A DNA stretch of 64,000 bases, from positions 33,099 through 97,098 of the forward strand of contig CAZSHS010000011.1 in NCBI GenBank assembly GCA_964606665.1, in the 5' to 3' direction. The position numbers and the translations under genes were made by a program. Positions 36,674 through 45,842 of the stretch are shown in pieces. Source of the stretch: Aved-18 sp964606665. GTDB lineage: Bacteria > Cyanobacteriota > Vampirovibrionia > Obscuribacterales > Obscuribacteraceae. The notes under the pieces are model-generated. The model did not search any database, had not been told where the DNA came from, and worked only from the letters and a program-made list of their open reading frames with translations. Position 1 is the first letter of the stretch. The number at the start of each line of letters is the position of its first letter.

Positions 36674-37272
36674 CGAAACACTGCCGGAGCTTCAAACACT
36701 ACAGGTAGCCCGCGCACAAGACAAAAAACACAAGACGCATAAACGCAAAACATGGCAATGCTGGGAATTGCATAGCCCTGACCTATTTGTGTTTGGGCAG
36801 CAATAACCAGACAAAATGCAACTGCTTTCACTACTGCATAGGTGAAGCGACTGAAATTTGATGCCACAAGAAACTTGCCAACACTAGATTGCATCATTGT
36901 ATTTTTACCAAATGCAGTAAGTCCCTGCTCGCTTACATGGGCTCTGATAGCATCGACAAATGTGCCGCGAACCAGATACAAAAGCGGCACAAAGACTGGC
37001 ACCCAATGCAAACAAGAAAATACAATCCAGTAGGCCATTTCCACCGCACGGTCACCGGCAATATCTAATATGCCACCAAATTTGGAGGACTGATTGAGCT
37101 TACGAGCGAAGTATCCATCAAGTCCGTCAGCCCAAATGACTACAATAGTAAGAGCGAAAGAAATCCACTTTACAGTGTCGCCATCCACAAATAAAATGGA
37201 CAGCGCCACCAGTGCCAATACCACACGTGCAACCGTGATAGTGTTGGGAACGTTGATTGTGCTTGCGCTCAA
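36661..37272 (-). CDS. CDP-alcohol phosphatidyltransferase (PgsA-like)
   Basis: 203 residues with about five membrane segments. The family signature DG-x2-DG-x2-AR-x8-G-x3-D-x3-D is complete: DGLDGYFARKL, then GGILDIAGD. It transfers an alcohol such as glycerol-3-phosphate to the phosphatidyl group of CDP-diacylglycerol at the inner membrane. The N-terminal VPNTITVARVVLALV is typical of PgsA-type enzymes, so phosphatidylglycerophosphate synthase is likely, but other alcohols cannot be ruled out. It starts four bases after the gyrB stop and is likely co-transcribed with gyrB. Confidence 0.85.
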   Translation of the reverse strand: MSASTINVPNTITVARVVLALVALSILFVDGDTVKWISFALTIVVIWADGLDGYFARKLNQSSKFGGILDIAGDRAVEMAYWIVFSCLHWVPVFVPLLYLVRGTFVDAIRAHVSEQGLTAFGKNTMMQSSVGKFLVASNFSRFTYAVVKAVAFCLVIAAQTQIGQGYAIPSIAMFCVYASCVFCLVRGLPVVFEAPAVFRHFQ

Positions 37273-37276
37273 TTAA

Positions 37277-39337
37277 CTAGAGATCCAGGTTTGCGTAGTG
37301 GGCGTGCTTTTCGATGAACTCGCGTCGAGGACCAACCGACTCACCCATGAGCAAGTCGAAAATGTGTTCCGCTTGAGCACCATCTTCTACTGTAACTTGT
37401 TTCAAGGTACGAGTTTCGGGGTTCATAGTGGTGTCCCACAATTGTTGATCTTCCATTTCGCCAAGACCCTTAAATCGTTGAACAGTGGCTTTATCACCCA
37501 TTTCTGCAAGCACGGCCTGAAGCTTGTGCTCGTTGTAGCAGTATTCGTGCTTCTTACCTTTTTCTACTTTGTAGAGCGGTGGCTGAGCGATGTAGACGTA
37601 TCCTTTTTCGACCATAGGTCTTGCGTATCTAAAGAAGAAGGTCAAAAGAAGAGTGCGAATATGACTTCCATCAACATCGGCGTCTGTCATGATTATTACT
37701 TTGTGATAGCGCAGCTTGTCGAGGTCTAAATTTTCGGCGTTTGGTCTTAAGATGCCACCAGTTTTGGCGCCATCTTCATCAGTTTCCTCCCGAACTACAA
37801 GACCAAGAGCTTGAATCATGGCTTGCACTTCAGCGTTTTCATAAATGCGGCTTGGTTGAACGCGCTCGACGTTCAAAATTTTACCGCGCAAAGGAAGAAT
37901 AGCCTGAAAGTTTTTGTTTCTACCTTTCTTGGCAGTACCACCGGCGGAGTCGCCTTCAACTAGATAAACTTCGCATCGAGCTGGATCACGATCTGTGCAG
38001 TCTGCCAGCTTGCCAGGTAGTGACGAATTTTCTAGAGTAGATTGACGTCTTACCTGCTGCTTGGCTTTCTGAGCAGCTTCGCGTGCGGCTCTGGCGTTCA
38101 CAGCTTTGGTGATTATATCTTTGGCTGGTTTTGGATTGAGCTCAAGCCAGTCGGCAAGCTGTTCGGCTGTCACTGTTTGAACCACACCTTGTACTTCGCG
38201 GTTACCTAAACGTGCTTTGGTCTGTCCCTCAAACTGCGGTTCGGGAACCTTCACGCTCACAATAGCAGTGAGACCTTCGCGCACATCTTCGCCCTGGAAG
38301 TTTTGGTCTGAATCTTTTAGGAGAGCCGCTTTTCGTGCATATGAGTTGATCACACGAGTAAGCGCCATACGAAATCCCTGCAAGTGGGTGCCGCCATCGT
38401 GAGTATTGATGTTGTTCACGAAAGAGTTGAGCGTCTCTTGATAGAGATCAGTCCACTGTAGCGAGCACTCAACAACTATGTTGTCGCGTTCAGTTTCAAA
38501 ATAAATTGGTGGCTTGTGCAGAACGTTTCTGTTCTCGTTCATATACTCGACGTAACTTGCGATTCCGCCTTCGTAGTGATAAGTCTCAGATTTCTTTTCT
38601 GCTTCTCTAAAGTCTTCGGCTACGATTTTTAGTCCTTTATTAAGGAAAGCCATTTCTCGCAGACGGTCGGCTACGGTGTCCCAATCGAAATGGATATTGA
38701 CGCGTTCGCCATCTTCATCAAAGTCATGGAAAATTTGATCATCAGGCCAGAAAGTTACCTTAGTTCCGCGCTCTTCGGTCGAGCCGATTACTTCAAGCCC
38801 ACCAACCGCATTTCCACGATTGTATCTTTGTTTGTGGATTTTGTTTTCGCGATAAACTTCAACTTCAAGTGTTTCGGATAAAGCGTTTACAACTGAGGCA
38901 CCAACACCGTGCAGACCACCTGAAACTTTATATCCACCGCCACCAAATTTACCACCAGCATGCAAAATGGTAAATACAGTTTCAACACCACTCTTACCAG
39001 TTTTCTTCACGATATCAATTGGAATGCCGCGACCATCGTCTTTGACAGTGACAGAACTATCAGCGTTGATACTTACTTCGATGGTTTTACAGTGACCAGC
39101 AAGAGCCTCGTCCACTGCGTTGTCTACGATTTCCCAAATAAGATGGTGCAAACCTTTGGGACCTGTCGTTCCGATATACATACCAGGACGTTTTCGAACC
39201 GCTTCCAGACCTTCTAAAACGTCAATATTAGAGGCTGAGTATTCACCATCAACACTGGTATCGCCAGTGTTTCCAGCTTTCTTTTCGTTCTCTTCTGTTT
39301 CATCCGTCACTAGTGTGTTCGCCTTTTCGTTAGCCAT
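37277..39337 (-). CDS. gyrB: DNA gyrase subunit B
   Basis: 686 residues from ATG 39337, which has AGGGGA seven bases before it; a longer upstream reading is not supported. The acidic N-terminal extension (about 1-35) is followed by the GHKL ATPase: EGLEAVRKRPGMYIG, EIVDNAVDEALAGHC, VKDDGRGIP and GGLHGVGASVVNAL. The TOPRIM domain has LVEGDSAGGTAKKGRN and MTDADVDGSHIRTLLL. The tail has KRFKGLGEM. It supercoils DNA with GyrA, which is not in the window. It is divergent from ribF-recF with about 270 bp between. Confidence 0.98.
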   Translation of the reverse strand: MANEKANTLVTDETEENEKKAGNTGDTSVDGEYSASNIDVLEGLEAVRKRPGMYIGTTGPKGLHHLIWEIVDNAVDEALAGHCKTIEVSINADSSVTVKDDGRGIPIDIVKKTGKSGVETVFTILHAGGKFGGGGYKVSGGLHGVGASVVNALSETLEVEVYRENKIHKQRYNRGNAVGGLEVIGSTEERGTKVTFWPDDQIFHDFDEDGERVNIHFDWDTVADRLREMAFLNKGLKIVAEDFREAEKKSETYHYEGGIASYVEYMNENRNVLHKPPIYFETERDNIVVECSLQWTDLYQETLNSFVNNINTHDGGTHLQGFRMALTRVINSYARKAALLKDSDQNFQGEDVREGLTAIVSVKVPEPQFEGQTKARLGNREVQGVVQTVTAEQLADWLELNPKPAKDIITKAVNARAAREAAQKAKQQVRRQSTLENSSLPGKLADCTDRDPARCEVYLVEGDSAGGTAKKGRNKNFQAILPLRGKILNVERVQPSRIYENAEVQAMIQALGLVVREETDEDGAKTGGILRPNAENLDLDKLRYHKVIIMTDADVDGSHIRTLLLTFFFRYARPMVEKGYVYIAQPPLYKVEKGKKHEYCYNEHKLQAVLAEMGDKATVQRFKGLGEMEDQQLWDTTMNPETRTLKQVTVEDGAQAEHIFDLLMGESVGPRREFIEKHAHYANLDL

Positions 39338-39606
39338 AAATCCCCTGTTAATACCATGCCGTCTTCTTGCCGGCAGCGCGCTCAAACCGCAGAACATCAA
39401 GAAAACAACAAACGGAGCAACATCTCCACTGTTGTTTCACTGAGTAAATTTTATCACAATGAGAGCACTAATTCCCTTATCCAGCCTTAGTTTTTGCCAA
39501 ATCGGGAAGACTATTTTGGTTACAATAAATATAATTCTCTATGTCAAGGGCATAGCGGTCAAGTACACTTGTAAACAGGATTTTAAGAAGTGGGGTCATT
39601 GTCGAC

Positions 39607-40596
39607 TTGGAAATCTTTTACGAAGCCAAACCTGGACTGGTCGCAAAGTCGGCTATAGCCCTGGGCTTTTTCGACGGCGTGCACCCTGGTCACAAGCTCG
39701 TGATATCCAAAGCAGTGGAAGAAGCAAAGGCGCTTGGCGCTAAAGCCGGCGTGGTCACTTTCAAAGACCATCCCCGCAGCTTGACTCGCGGTCAGTCGCC
39801 ACTTTTGCTTACAGTTATTGAACAACGCCTTGAGCTCTTTGCCGAACTCAACGTGGAAGTGGCGCTTGTTCTTTCTTTTACCGAAGAATTGTGCAGACTC
39901 AGTCCTCGTCAGTACGTTGAAAACGTTCTAATCGAAAGTATGAATGCCCGCTCTATATCAGTTGGACATAACCATCACTTTGGCAAAGACGCCGAAGGCG
40001 ATGCCAATTTGCTCAAAAAAATCGGGCAAGAAAAAGAACACGAATTCACTGTTCACAGTGCACACATGCTCGAATTCAAAGGACGCGAAGTATCTAGCTC
40101 GCGCATCCGCGACGAAATTCAAGCAGGAAATGTCAAAAACGCTGAAGATTTGCTTGGACGCTCTTTCGCCTTATGGGCAGGAATTATCCGGGGAGACGGA
40201 AGAGGAAGACAACTTGGTTTTCCCACTGCTAATCTTGAAACTTATCAGTATCAAGTTCTACCAAAAACCGGTGTTTATGCCGGTGTAGCCAAACTCGAAA
40301 ATGGCGAGAGCAAATACTGCGTCATAAACGTTGGATTCAGACCAACATTCAAAAATCCAGACGAAGCAGCAAGACCCCTTGTTGAAGCGCATCTTCTAGA
40401 TTTCAATCAAGATATTTACGACCAAAAAATTGAAGTCAAATTTTTCCAACAATTGCGTGACGAAAAGAAATTTGCCTCCATTGATGAATTGAAAAACCAG
40501 ATAAACATTGACATAGACCAAGCCAAAATTACCTTTTCGGCGCGCGAAAAGGAGAAACTGCAAGCGCCCAACTCCTCACTTTCGCATGCTACTTAA
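39607..40596 (+). CDS. ribF: bifunctional riboflavin kinase/FAD synthetase
   Basis: 329 residues, TTG start at 39607. It makes FMN and then FAD. The FAD synthetase domain has IALGFFDGVHPGHK with the nucleotidyl HxGH-type motif, then VVTFKDHP and SSSRIRDEIQAGN. The C-terminal flavokinase domain has GDGRGRQLGFPTANLE, KTGVYAGVA, and INVGFRPTF, ending with VEAHLLDF. It overlaps recF by 11 bases. The start is somewhat uncertain because no clear SD site precedes it. Confidence 0.96.
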   Translation: MEIFYEAKPGLVAKSAIALGFFDGVHPGHKLVISKAVEEAKALGAKAGVVTFKDHPRSLTRGQSPLLLTVIEQRLELFAELNVEVALVLSFTEELCRLSPRQYVENVLIESMNARSISVGHNHHFGKDAEGDANLLKKIGQEKEHEFTVHSAHMLEFKGREVSSSRIRDEIQAGNVKNAEDLLGRSFALWAGIIRGDGRGRQLGFPTANLETYQYQVLPKTGVYAGVAKLENGESKYCVINVGFRPTFKNPDEAARPLVEAHLLDFNQDIYDQKIEVKFFQQLRDEKKFASIDELKNQINIDIDQAKITFSAREKEKLQAPNSSLSHAT

Positions 40597-41836
40597 AAAG
40601 TTAACGCTAAGCAATTTTCGCAATTACAACGAACAAGACGTAGAGTTCAAGCCAGGTCTGAATATTATCCTGGGTGCAAACGCTCAAGGCAAATCCAACC
40701 TGCTTGAAGCAATCGAATATTTGAGCACAGGCAAATCATATCGCTCAACTCATGATTTAGAGCTGATTTCACGCGAGAAAAAGCTGGCATCAATAGCAGT
40801 CCAATATTTTATAGACTGGGACAATCACACTAATGCGCAAAATATTTCAATTGATTTCAAACTGGTTTCAGCTTTAGATAAATCAAAAAATCCCAAGCTT
40901 GAAAGAAAAGTCAAAATTAATAGTGCCACTTATTCAAGTACACGCAACTTAAAAGGCAGTTTGTGCGTTGTTTCATTTAAAAGCGAAGATTTGAATCTGG
41001 CACGCGGCGGTCCTAAATATCGTCGTGACTGGATTGATAACTTGCTCAGTACAATCGATCTCGCTTATCGCGAAACTTCCAACCGATACAACAAATGCAT
41101 TATTCAAAGAAATCGCTTGCTCAAAAATATTGCCGAAAAAGGTGGACGTTTCAATCTTTCCGACACCGACAAAGAGCAATTGCGAGTGTGGAGCCGTCAA
41201 GCTGCGTCACTTGGTGCCAAAGTAACTAAAGAAAGATTGAAATTGCTTGATCGCCTGCGCCCGTTAATCGAAGCGTACCAAGAGAAGATATCGGGAAAAA
41301 GCGAACCGATAACGGTACGCTATTTTCAAACCAGTAGAGACGAAGACCCAGAATCATCGGAAAATCCAGATCAAAGTGAAGACCAACTGGGCGCCAACTG
41401 GAACGAAACCAGTGAATCAGAACTTGAATCCAGACTCATGGGTTTGTACAAATCGCGCTTTAATGAAGAACTAGCGCGCAAACAAACTCTAAGTGGGCCC
41501 CACCGAGACGACATAATTTTCTGCCTTAATGACCTTCCAGCCAAAAATTACGGCAGCCAGGGGCAGACTAGAACACTTGTTTTATCATTAAAAATTGCCG
41601 AACTGGATCTGGTTTGCGACCACCTACACGAGCCGCCAATTTTATTATTGGACGATGTTTTAGCCGAATTAGACCTCAATCGCCAAAACTTTCTGATGCA
41701 GGAAGTCGCCAACAGGAAAGACATGCAGACCATTATTACCACTACTCATATAGACGCCTTCGAAAAGAACTGGCTTGCCGGCGCCTCGTTTTATGAAGTG
41801 GCTGCAGGAAACATAAAAGAAAAGATTTCATGCTGA
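40586..41836 (+). CDS. recF: DNA replication and repair protein RecF
   Basis: 416 residues, longer than E. coli RecF (357). It loads RecA at gaps. Walker A is LGANAQGKSNLLEAI, followed by YLSTGKSYR, and the Q-loop region LTLSNFRNYNEQ. The C-terminal signature GPHRDDI, GSQGQTRTLVLSLK and the Walker B LLDDVLAELD are all present. The extra length is mainly an acidic insertion (about residues 245-285), into which one exact palindrome copy falls at 41305-41316. It starts inside ribF and lies near gyrB, a common neighbourhood for recF. Confidence 0.97.
   Translation: MLLKKLTLSNFRNYNEQDVEFKPGLNIILGANAQGKSNLLEAIEYLSTGKSYRSTHDLELISREKKLASIAVQYFIDWDNHTNAQNISIDFKLVSALDKSKNPKLERKVKINSATYSSTRNLKGSLCVVSFKSEDLNLARGGPKYRRDWIDNLLSTIDLAYRETSNRYNKCIIQRNRLLKNIAEKGGRFNLSDTDKEQLRVWSRQAASLGAKVTKERLKLLDRLRPLIEAYQEKISGKSEPITVRYFQTSRDEDPESSENPDQSEDQLGANWNETSESELESRLMGLYKSRFNEELARKQTLSGPHRDDIIFCLNDLPAKNYGSQGQTRTLVLSLKIAELDLVCDHLHEPPILLLDDVLAELDLNRQNFLMQEVANRKDMQTIITTTHIDAFEKNWLAGASFYEVAAGNIKEKISC
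41301..41323. repeat. iterated palindrome copy (in recF)
   Basis: GCGAACCGATAACGGTACGC, an exact core at 41305-41316 with full flanks. It is read E-P-I-T-V-R in recF, a different phase from the phr copy. Confidence 0.8.
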
Positions 41837-41936
41837 TGCCAGGTTATTTCTTGCTAGGGACGGGTAAATTAACATTGTTTAATAGTTTCTGAACCTTTAG
41901 TAAACCGTTTCTGTTTCCCTGCCTCGAAAAATCCCA

Positions 41937-43502
41937 ATGACCCGATCAACCGATCACGCTAATGTCCATGGCGACCTGGACAAAAAGGTCTGTCTAGAAT
42001 GCCACCGCCAATTCACTGGTCTGGTTGCATCATGTCCGCACGACAATACGGCCCTTGTACCGGTTGCTCAGGACCCACTGGTCGGAACTAAACTAGACGG
42101 CAAGTATGAAATCCTATCCGTCCTTGGAACGGGAGGTATGGGGGTTGTTTATAAAGGCAAACAAGAATTGATGGATCGCATCGTCGCCATCAAGATGTTA
42201 CTTGCTCACCACTTAAACGATACACATAGTGTCAAACGCTTCTTGCACGAAGGCAAAGCCACGTGCAAACTCAAACATCCGCATATCATCACGGTCTACG
42301 ATTATGGCGTTTCTCCTCAAGGTCAACCATATATAGTCATGGATTTCCTTGAAGGAGTTCCTTTGTCTGATCAAATCCGCAAAGAAGGACAAATTGGCGT
42401 CGACAGATCAATGTCCATTTTCAAACAATCGGCTCTAGCTCTTGAACACGCGCACTCTCAAGGTGTAATCCACCGCGACTTAAAACCAAGCAACATCGTA
42501 CTAATTGATTTTGATGGCAACAAAGACTACGTAAAAGTAGTGGACTTTGGTGTTGCCAAATTAATCGAAGATGCCGGCACCGAGCTGCAACGCCTGACCC
42601 AAATGGGTGAAGTTTGCGGAAGCCCTGTTTATATGTCACCTGAACAATGTCAGGGCATGCCACTTGATCCACGATCCGACATCTATTCGATGGGCATCGT
42701 AATGTATGAAACTTTGACTAACAAATTGCCTCTACTTGGCAAAACTCTGGTCGAAACGATGCACAAACACATCATGGAACCACCTACTCCATTTTCTGAA
42801 TCAAGACCAGATCTTTATATTCCGGAGCGTGTCGAACAAGTAATTTTTAAAGCCCTTGCTAAAAACCCTGACGATCGTCAGCAAAGCATGAAACAACTTG
42901 CAACTGAAATCGACATGGCTATTCCAAAGCGCGGAAAGAGCTTTACGATAAGTTCGTTTTCCGAAACTGAACGTCCTGCAAAACAACCTGCTGAGAAAAA
43001 AAATGTTGCTGTAGTTGCGGCGGCTGTAGTTGTTGGAGTGTTGGCAATCGGTGGAGCGATCGGATTTTTCGCTTTGCAAAATCAAAACAAACCGGCATCT
43101 ACAACTCCGACTGCTACAACTACGACTCCCGCGACAACACCAAGTAATACGACTAACGCAAAAACGAGCAAAAAATCTAACGACAAGGTGCCATTATCAA
43201 CCAATTCGTCTACCGATAACGGTACGCTAGTAAAAACATCAGACGAAAACAAGTCAGCTTTTCCAAAGAAAAACGAGTCGACTCCGGTTGCAGAAACACC
43301 GGTTGTAAAAGAAACTCAAAAAGAAGTCAAAGTCACACCAACGCCTGCACCAAAACCAAAAGTGGCGAAAAAACCACCTAGAGTCAATTCGACCCCGTCA
43401 AGATCTAGCAGTCCCGCCCCAACCGCTAAAGCAGGCGGTGGAGACGCCTGGAGCAGTCTGCTCAAACAAAGATCTTATAAAACTGGTCACGATCTAGAAT
43501 AA
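41937..43502 (+). CDS. transmembrane Ser/Thr protein kinase with N-terminal zinc ribbon
   Basis: 521 residues. A Cys motif at the N-terminus (CLECHRQF and SCPHD, about 19-36) resembles a small zinc ribbon. The kinase domain (about 57-320) has GTGGMGVVYKGK, VAIKMLL, HRDLKPSNIVL, DFGVAKL and the activation segment GSPVYMSPEQC. All catalytic residues are present. One membrane helix (about 355-378) follows. The last 140 residues are Thr/Pro/Lys/Ser-rich without a recognised sensor domain (no PASTA repeats). The tail would lie outside the membrane. No SD site precedes the ATG. A palindrome copy at 43212 encodes T-D-N-G-T in this tail, where insertions are tolerated. Confidence 0.93.
   Translation: MTRSTDHANVHGDLDKKVCLECHRQFTGLVASCPHDNTALVPVAQDPLVGTKLDGKYEILSVLGTGGMGVVYKGKQELMDRIVAIKMLLAHHLNDTHSVKRFLHEGKATCKLKHPHIITVYDYGVSPQGQPYIVMDFLEGVPLSDQIRKEGQIGVDRSMSIFKQSALALEHAHSQGVIHRDLKPSNIVLIDFDGNKDYVKVVDFGVAKLIEDAGTELQRLTQMGEVCGSPVYMSPEQCQGMPLDPRSDIYSMGIVMYETLTNKLPLLGKTLVETMHKHIMEPPTPFSESRPDLYIPERVEQVIFKALAKNPDDRQQSMKQLATEIDMAIPKRGKSFTISSFSETERPAKQPAEKKNVAVVAAAVVVGVLAIGGAIGFFALQNQNKPASTTPTATTTTPATTPSNTTNAKTSKKSNDKVPLSTNSSTDNGTLVKTSDENKSAFPKKNESTPVAETPVVKETQKEVKVTPTPAPKPKVAKKPPRVNSTPSRSSSPAPTAKAGGGDAWSSLLKQRSYKTGHDLE
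43210..43231. repeat. iterated palindrome copy (in kinase tail)
   Basis: Exact core ACCGATAACGGT at 43212-43223 followed by ACGCTAG. It reads T-D-N-G-T-L. Confidence 0.8.
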
Positions 43503-43523
43503 ATTCGAATAAGTGCAAAAACC

Positions 43524-43558
43524 AAAACACCACCCAGACTTAACTGCGGCGGTGTTTT
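43524..43558. terminator. hairpin able to terminate the kinase gene
   Basis: An 11-bp stem with one mismatch (AAAACACCACC with GGCGGTGTTTT), 22 bp after the kinase stop. T-rich sequence lies on both sides, so it could work in either direction. Confidence 0.55.
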
Positions 43559-43785
43559 GACTACTGTTTAACAAGCTCCTTGCGATGAGCTCAGTAATTC
43601 ATTGTGTCGCTGTTAAATGCTTCACAAAGCGGGCTCTCTTGCTACCGTTTCTGGTTTGCGCTTTCCTGGCGTTTCCGCAAGGCCCCTCGGCTCGAAATGC
43701 TCAACTCATGTGGCATTCACCGTTAATGTATTTAGTCTATCAAACGAAAATCTTTATGGAAGTCCCCCAGAATTGATTTAATCTC
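43524..43785. repeat. tandem unit, copy 1 (possible non-coding RNA)
   Basis: It begins with a hairpin (AAAACACC and GGTGTTTT arms with one mismatch inside, 43524-43558) that can also terminate the kinase gene. It goes on through a small GCTC-GAGC hairpin (near 43574-43592) to a 38-nt block (43670-43707) identical to copy 2, and ends near TGGAAGT...GATTTAAT. A 63-codon reading frame in this copy is not kept in copy 2, so it is not a gene. Read on the minus strand, the first hairpin is followed by GGTTTTTG and could terminate an RNA. Confidence 0.6.
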
Positions 43786-43921
43786 TCACATCATGTCTAC
43801 TTCGCACAAAAGAACCTATGACCGATTGCCGCATAAAGACCGGTTCTCAAGCGCCTGAACCACAACATCCTAGCGATCGGTTGAACAAATTAAATCACCG
43901 TATTTAGTACCACGACAAACG

Positions 43922-44187
43922 GAAACACCATCCAGAATTAACTGCGATGGTGTTTCGGCTACTATTTAACAAGCCCCTTGCGAAGAGCTTAGTATTTCAG
44001 CGAGTCTCTGTTAAAAAAGAACTCGTTGCGGGCTCACTTGCTACCGTATCCGGTTAGCGCTAACCTGACGTTTCCGCAAGGCCCCTCGGCTCGAAATGCT
44101 CAACTCGTGTGTGCATTCACCGTTTATGCATATTAGTTTAGCAATTTAGAAAAGGAATGGAAGTACCCCTTTAGTGATTTAATATCT
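43922..44187. repeat. tandem unit, copy 2 (possible non-coding RNA)
   Basis: It starts 398 bases after copy 1 with the same hairpin, carrying compensatory changes (GAAACACCATC with GATGGTGTTTC, a perfect stem). It holds the identical 38-nt block at 44069-44106. Between the conserved parts the copies have diverged, including an insertion and a new palindrome GGTTAGCGCTAACC at 44052-44065. Confidence 0.6.
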
Positions 44188-44426
44188 ATACCAATGGCAA
44201 CATTTAAACGCATACAATAAGCCATCTTCGATATAGATTTTAGATTACAAGCGCCCGAACAATAATAGCTATAAACAATGCAGCCGTTCCCGCAAACCCG
44301 CTATAGACAATAGATTTCGGATGAATATCCGACGCATATAATATAAGCCGTTATCAGGTTTGAACCTCTCATTTCCCGTACATATATAAGTAGGAAAATA
44401 GTCACGCAAGAGGCAAGCTCGAGAAG

Positions 44427-45371
44427 ATGACATCAGTTCAAAGTCCAGGAAAATACAGACTGGTAACCCGTAGCGATTTTGATGGTCTGGTTTGCGCAGT
44501 AATGCTCAAACATATGAATATGATCGACGATATTCTTTTCGTTCACCCCAAAGACATGCAGGACGGGCGCATCGAATGCACCGATCGTGATATTACAACC
44601 AACCTTCCTTACGTGAACGGAGTGCATCTTGCCTTCGACCACCACTTGTCAGAAACTCTACGCAACAAAGATAGACACGATAATCACATTATTGATGCAA
44701 ACGCCATGTCAGCCGCTCGAGTAGTCTGGGACTACTATGGTGGACTTAAAACATTTCCTTCGCGCTGGCAAGAGATGATGACAGCCGTCGACAAAGCTGA
44801 TGCGGCGCAGTTTTCAGTAGATGAAATTCTCAATCCTACTGATTGGGTATTGCTTAATTTCTTGATGGACCCACGCACCGGACTTGGTCGTTTCCACAAT
44901 TTCAGAATTTCAAATTACAACTTGATGATGGATCTAATTGATTATTGCAAAGATCACAATATCAACGAAATCATGTCTATGCCTGATGTTCAGGAGCGCG
45001 TGCAACTTTACAACATGCAGACAGACTTGTTCCGCGAGCAGGTCGATCGTTGTTTCAAAATTCACAAAAACCTCATAGTGCTTGATTTGCGCAAAGAGGA
45101 CACAATTTATTCAGGCAACAGATTCATGATTTATGCCATGCATCCTGAAACCAATATTTCAATTCACGTTTTGTGGGGCTTGAAAAAACAAAACACTGTT
45201 TTTGCCATTGGAAAATCTATCGTCAACCGCGATTCAAAAACCAATGTGGGCGAGCTGTGCTTGTCATACGGCGGCGGCGGTCACGAGAAGGCTGGAACAT
45301 GCCAGATTGAAAACGACCAGGCTGATACAGTGCTTCAAGAGCTAGTTAAGAAAATAAACGCTGACGGTTAG
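44427..45371 (+). CDS. DHH-family phosphoesterase
   Basis: 314 residues, cytoplasmic. The DHH domain has motif I TRSDFDGLVCAVM and motif III FDHHLSE, with DANAMSAARVVWDYY next. The DHHA1 domain ends with the substrate-binding motif YGGGGHEKAGTCQI. These features place it with the exopolyphosphatase-like, nanoRNase and cyclic-dinucleotide phosphodiesterase group that needs Mn2+. The DxD of motif I is complete. No sensory PAS or GGDEF domain is present, so it is not GdpP. The exact substrate (pNpp, pApA or short polyphosphate) is not readable. It stands alone after a long non-coding region. Confidence 0.85.
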   Translation: MTSVQSPGKYRLVTRSDFDGLVCAVMLKHMNMIDDILFVHPKDMQDGRIECTDRDITTNLPYVNGVHLAFDHHLSETLRNKDRHDNHIIDANAMSAARVVWDYYGGLKTFPSRWQEMMTAVDKADAAQFSVDEILNPTDWVLLNFLMDPRTGLGRFHNFRISNYNLMMDLIDYCKDHNINEIMSMPDVQERVQLYNMQTDLFREQVDRCFKIHKNLIVLDLRKEDTIYSGNRFMIYAMHPETNISIHVLWGLKKQNTVFAIGKSIVNRDSKTNVGELCLSYGGGGHEKAGTCQIENDQADTVLQELVKKINADG

Positions 45372-45530
45372 AGCAGCCTTCCGAATCAGTCACCATATTT
45401 GCTACCAATTTAAATATTATCTGCTTAGCATTTGCAAAGAGCGGGAACAATGATATGTTGGCATATCAACTCCCACTCGGTTCAGCATTCTCTTGCCCCG
45501 GGGATCTCTCTTTTGGCATGGTGAAGGCAA

Positions 45531-45839
45531 GTGACACAATCATTTAAAAACAACAGAAAAGTACTTATCGGCAATCTACCCGAAACGACCACAGACGAAC
45601 TTAAAGAAGCCTTTTCTGAGTTTTCAAATACAATAGCTGAGATTTCGCTATATATTGACAAAAAAGGCAAAAGCGCTGGTCATGCGTACATCGAAATGAC
45701 TAGCCGTGAAAACGCTGAATCATTAATCGAGAACAACACAGTAATCGAGCTAAAGGGAAGGCTTCTCAATCTGTCATTGGCTGAGCAAGCAGAAGACTGC
45801 ACCAAAGAAAAGAAAAAAAGTTGGTTTTTCTGGAAGTAA
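45531..45839 (+). CDS. single-RRM RNA-binding protein
   Basis: 102 residues, GTG start at 45531. One RNA recognition motif: RNP2-like KVLIGNLP, RNP1-like GHAYIEM (the usual first aromatic Phe is Ala-Tyr here), and the closing strand KGRLLNLSLAE. A basic and aromatic tail (KKKSWFFWK) follows. It resembles the short RRM proteins common in Cyanobacteria, where they bind mRNA and are often cold-induced. The RNP1 core is degenerate, so RNA affinity may be altered. It is convergent with the BtpA-like gene with a 3-base gap. Confidence 0.8.
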   Translation: MTQSFKNNRKVLIGNLPETTTDELKEAFSEFSNTIAEISLYIDKKGKSAGHAYIEMTSRENAESLIENNTVIELKGRLLNLSLAEQAEDCTKEKKKSWFFWK

Positions 45840-45842
45840 GAT

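Larger units (their letters stand above)
43503..44426. other. long non-coding region of 924 bp
   Basis: No convincing gene. It contains two tandem diverged copies of a ~400-bp unit (43524-43785 and 43922-44187, each with further faint similarity to about 43890 and 44270). The rest, 44270-44426, is AT-rich and precedes the DHH gene. Confidence 0.7.

Noticed and set aside
43585..43776. A 63-codon frame with a hydrophobic stretch in tandem copy 1
   Set aside because: The start and frame are not kept in copy 2, whereas non-coding structure is; it is more likely chance.
44355..44372. GGTTCAAACC on the minus strand, like a tRNA T-arm
   Set aside because: The surrounding bases do not form T, anticodon or acceptor stems; no tRNA or tmRNA was found in the window.
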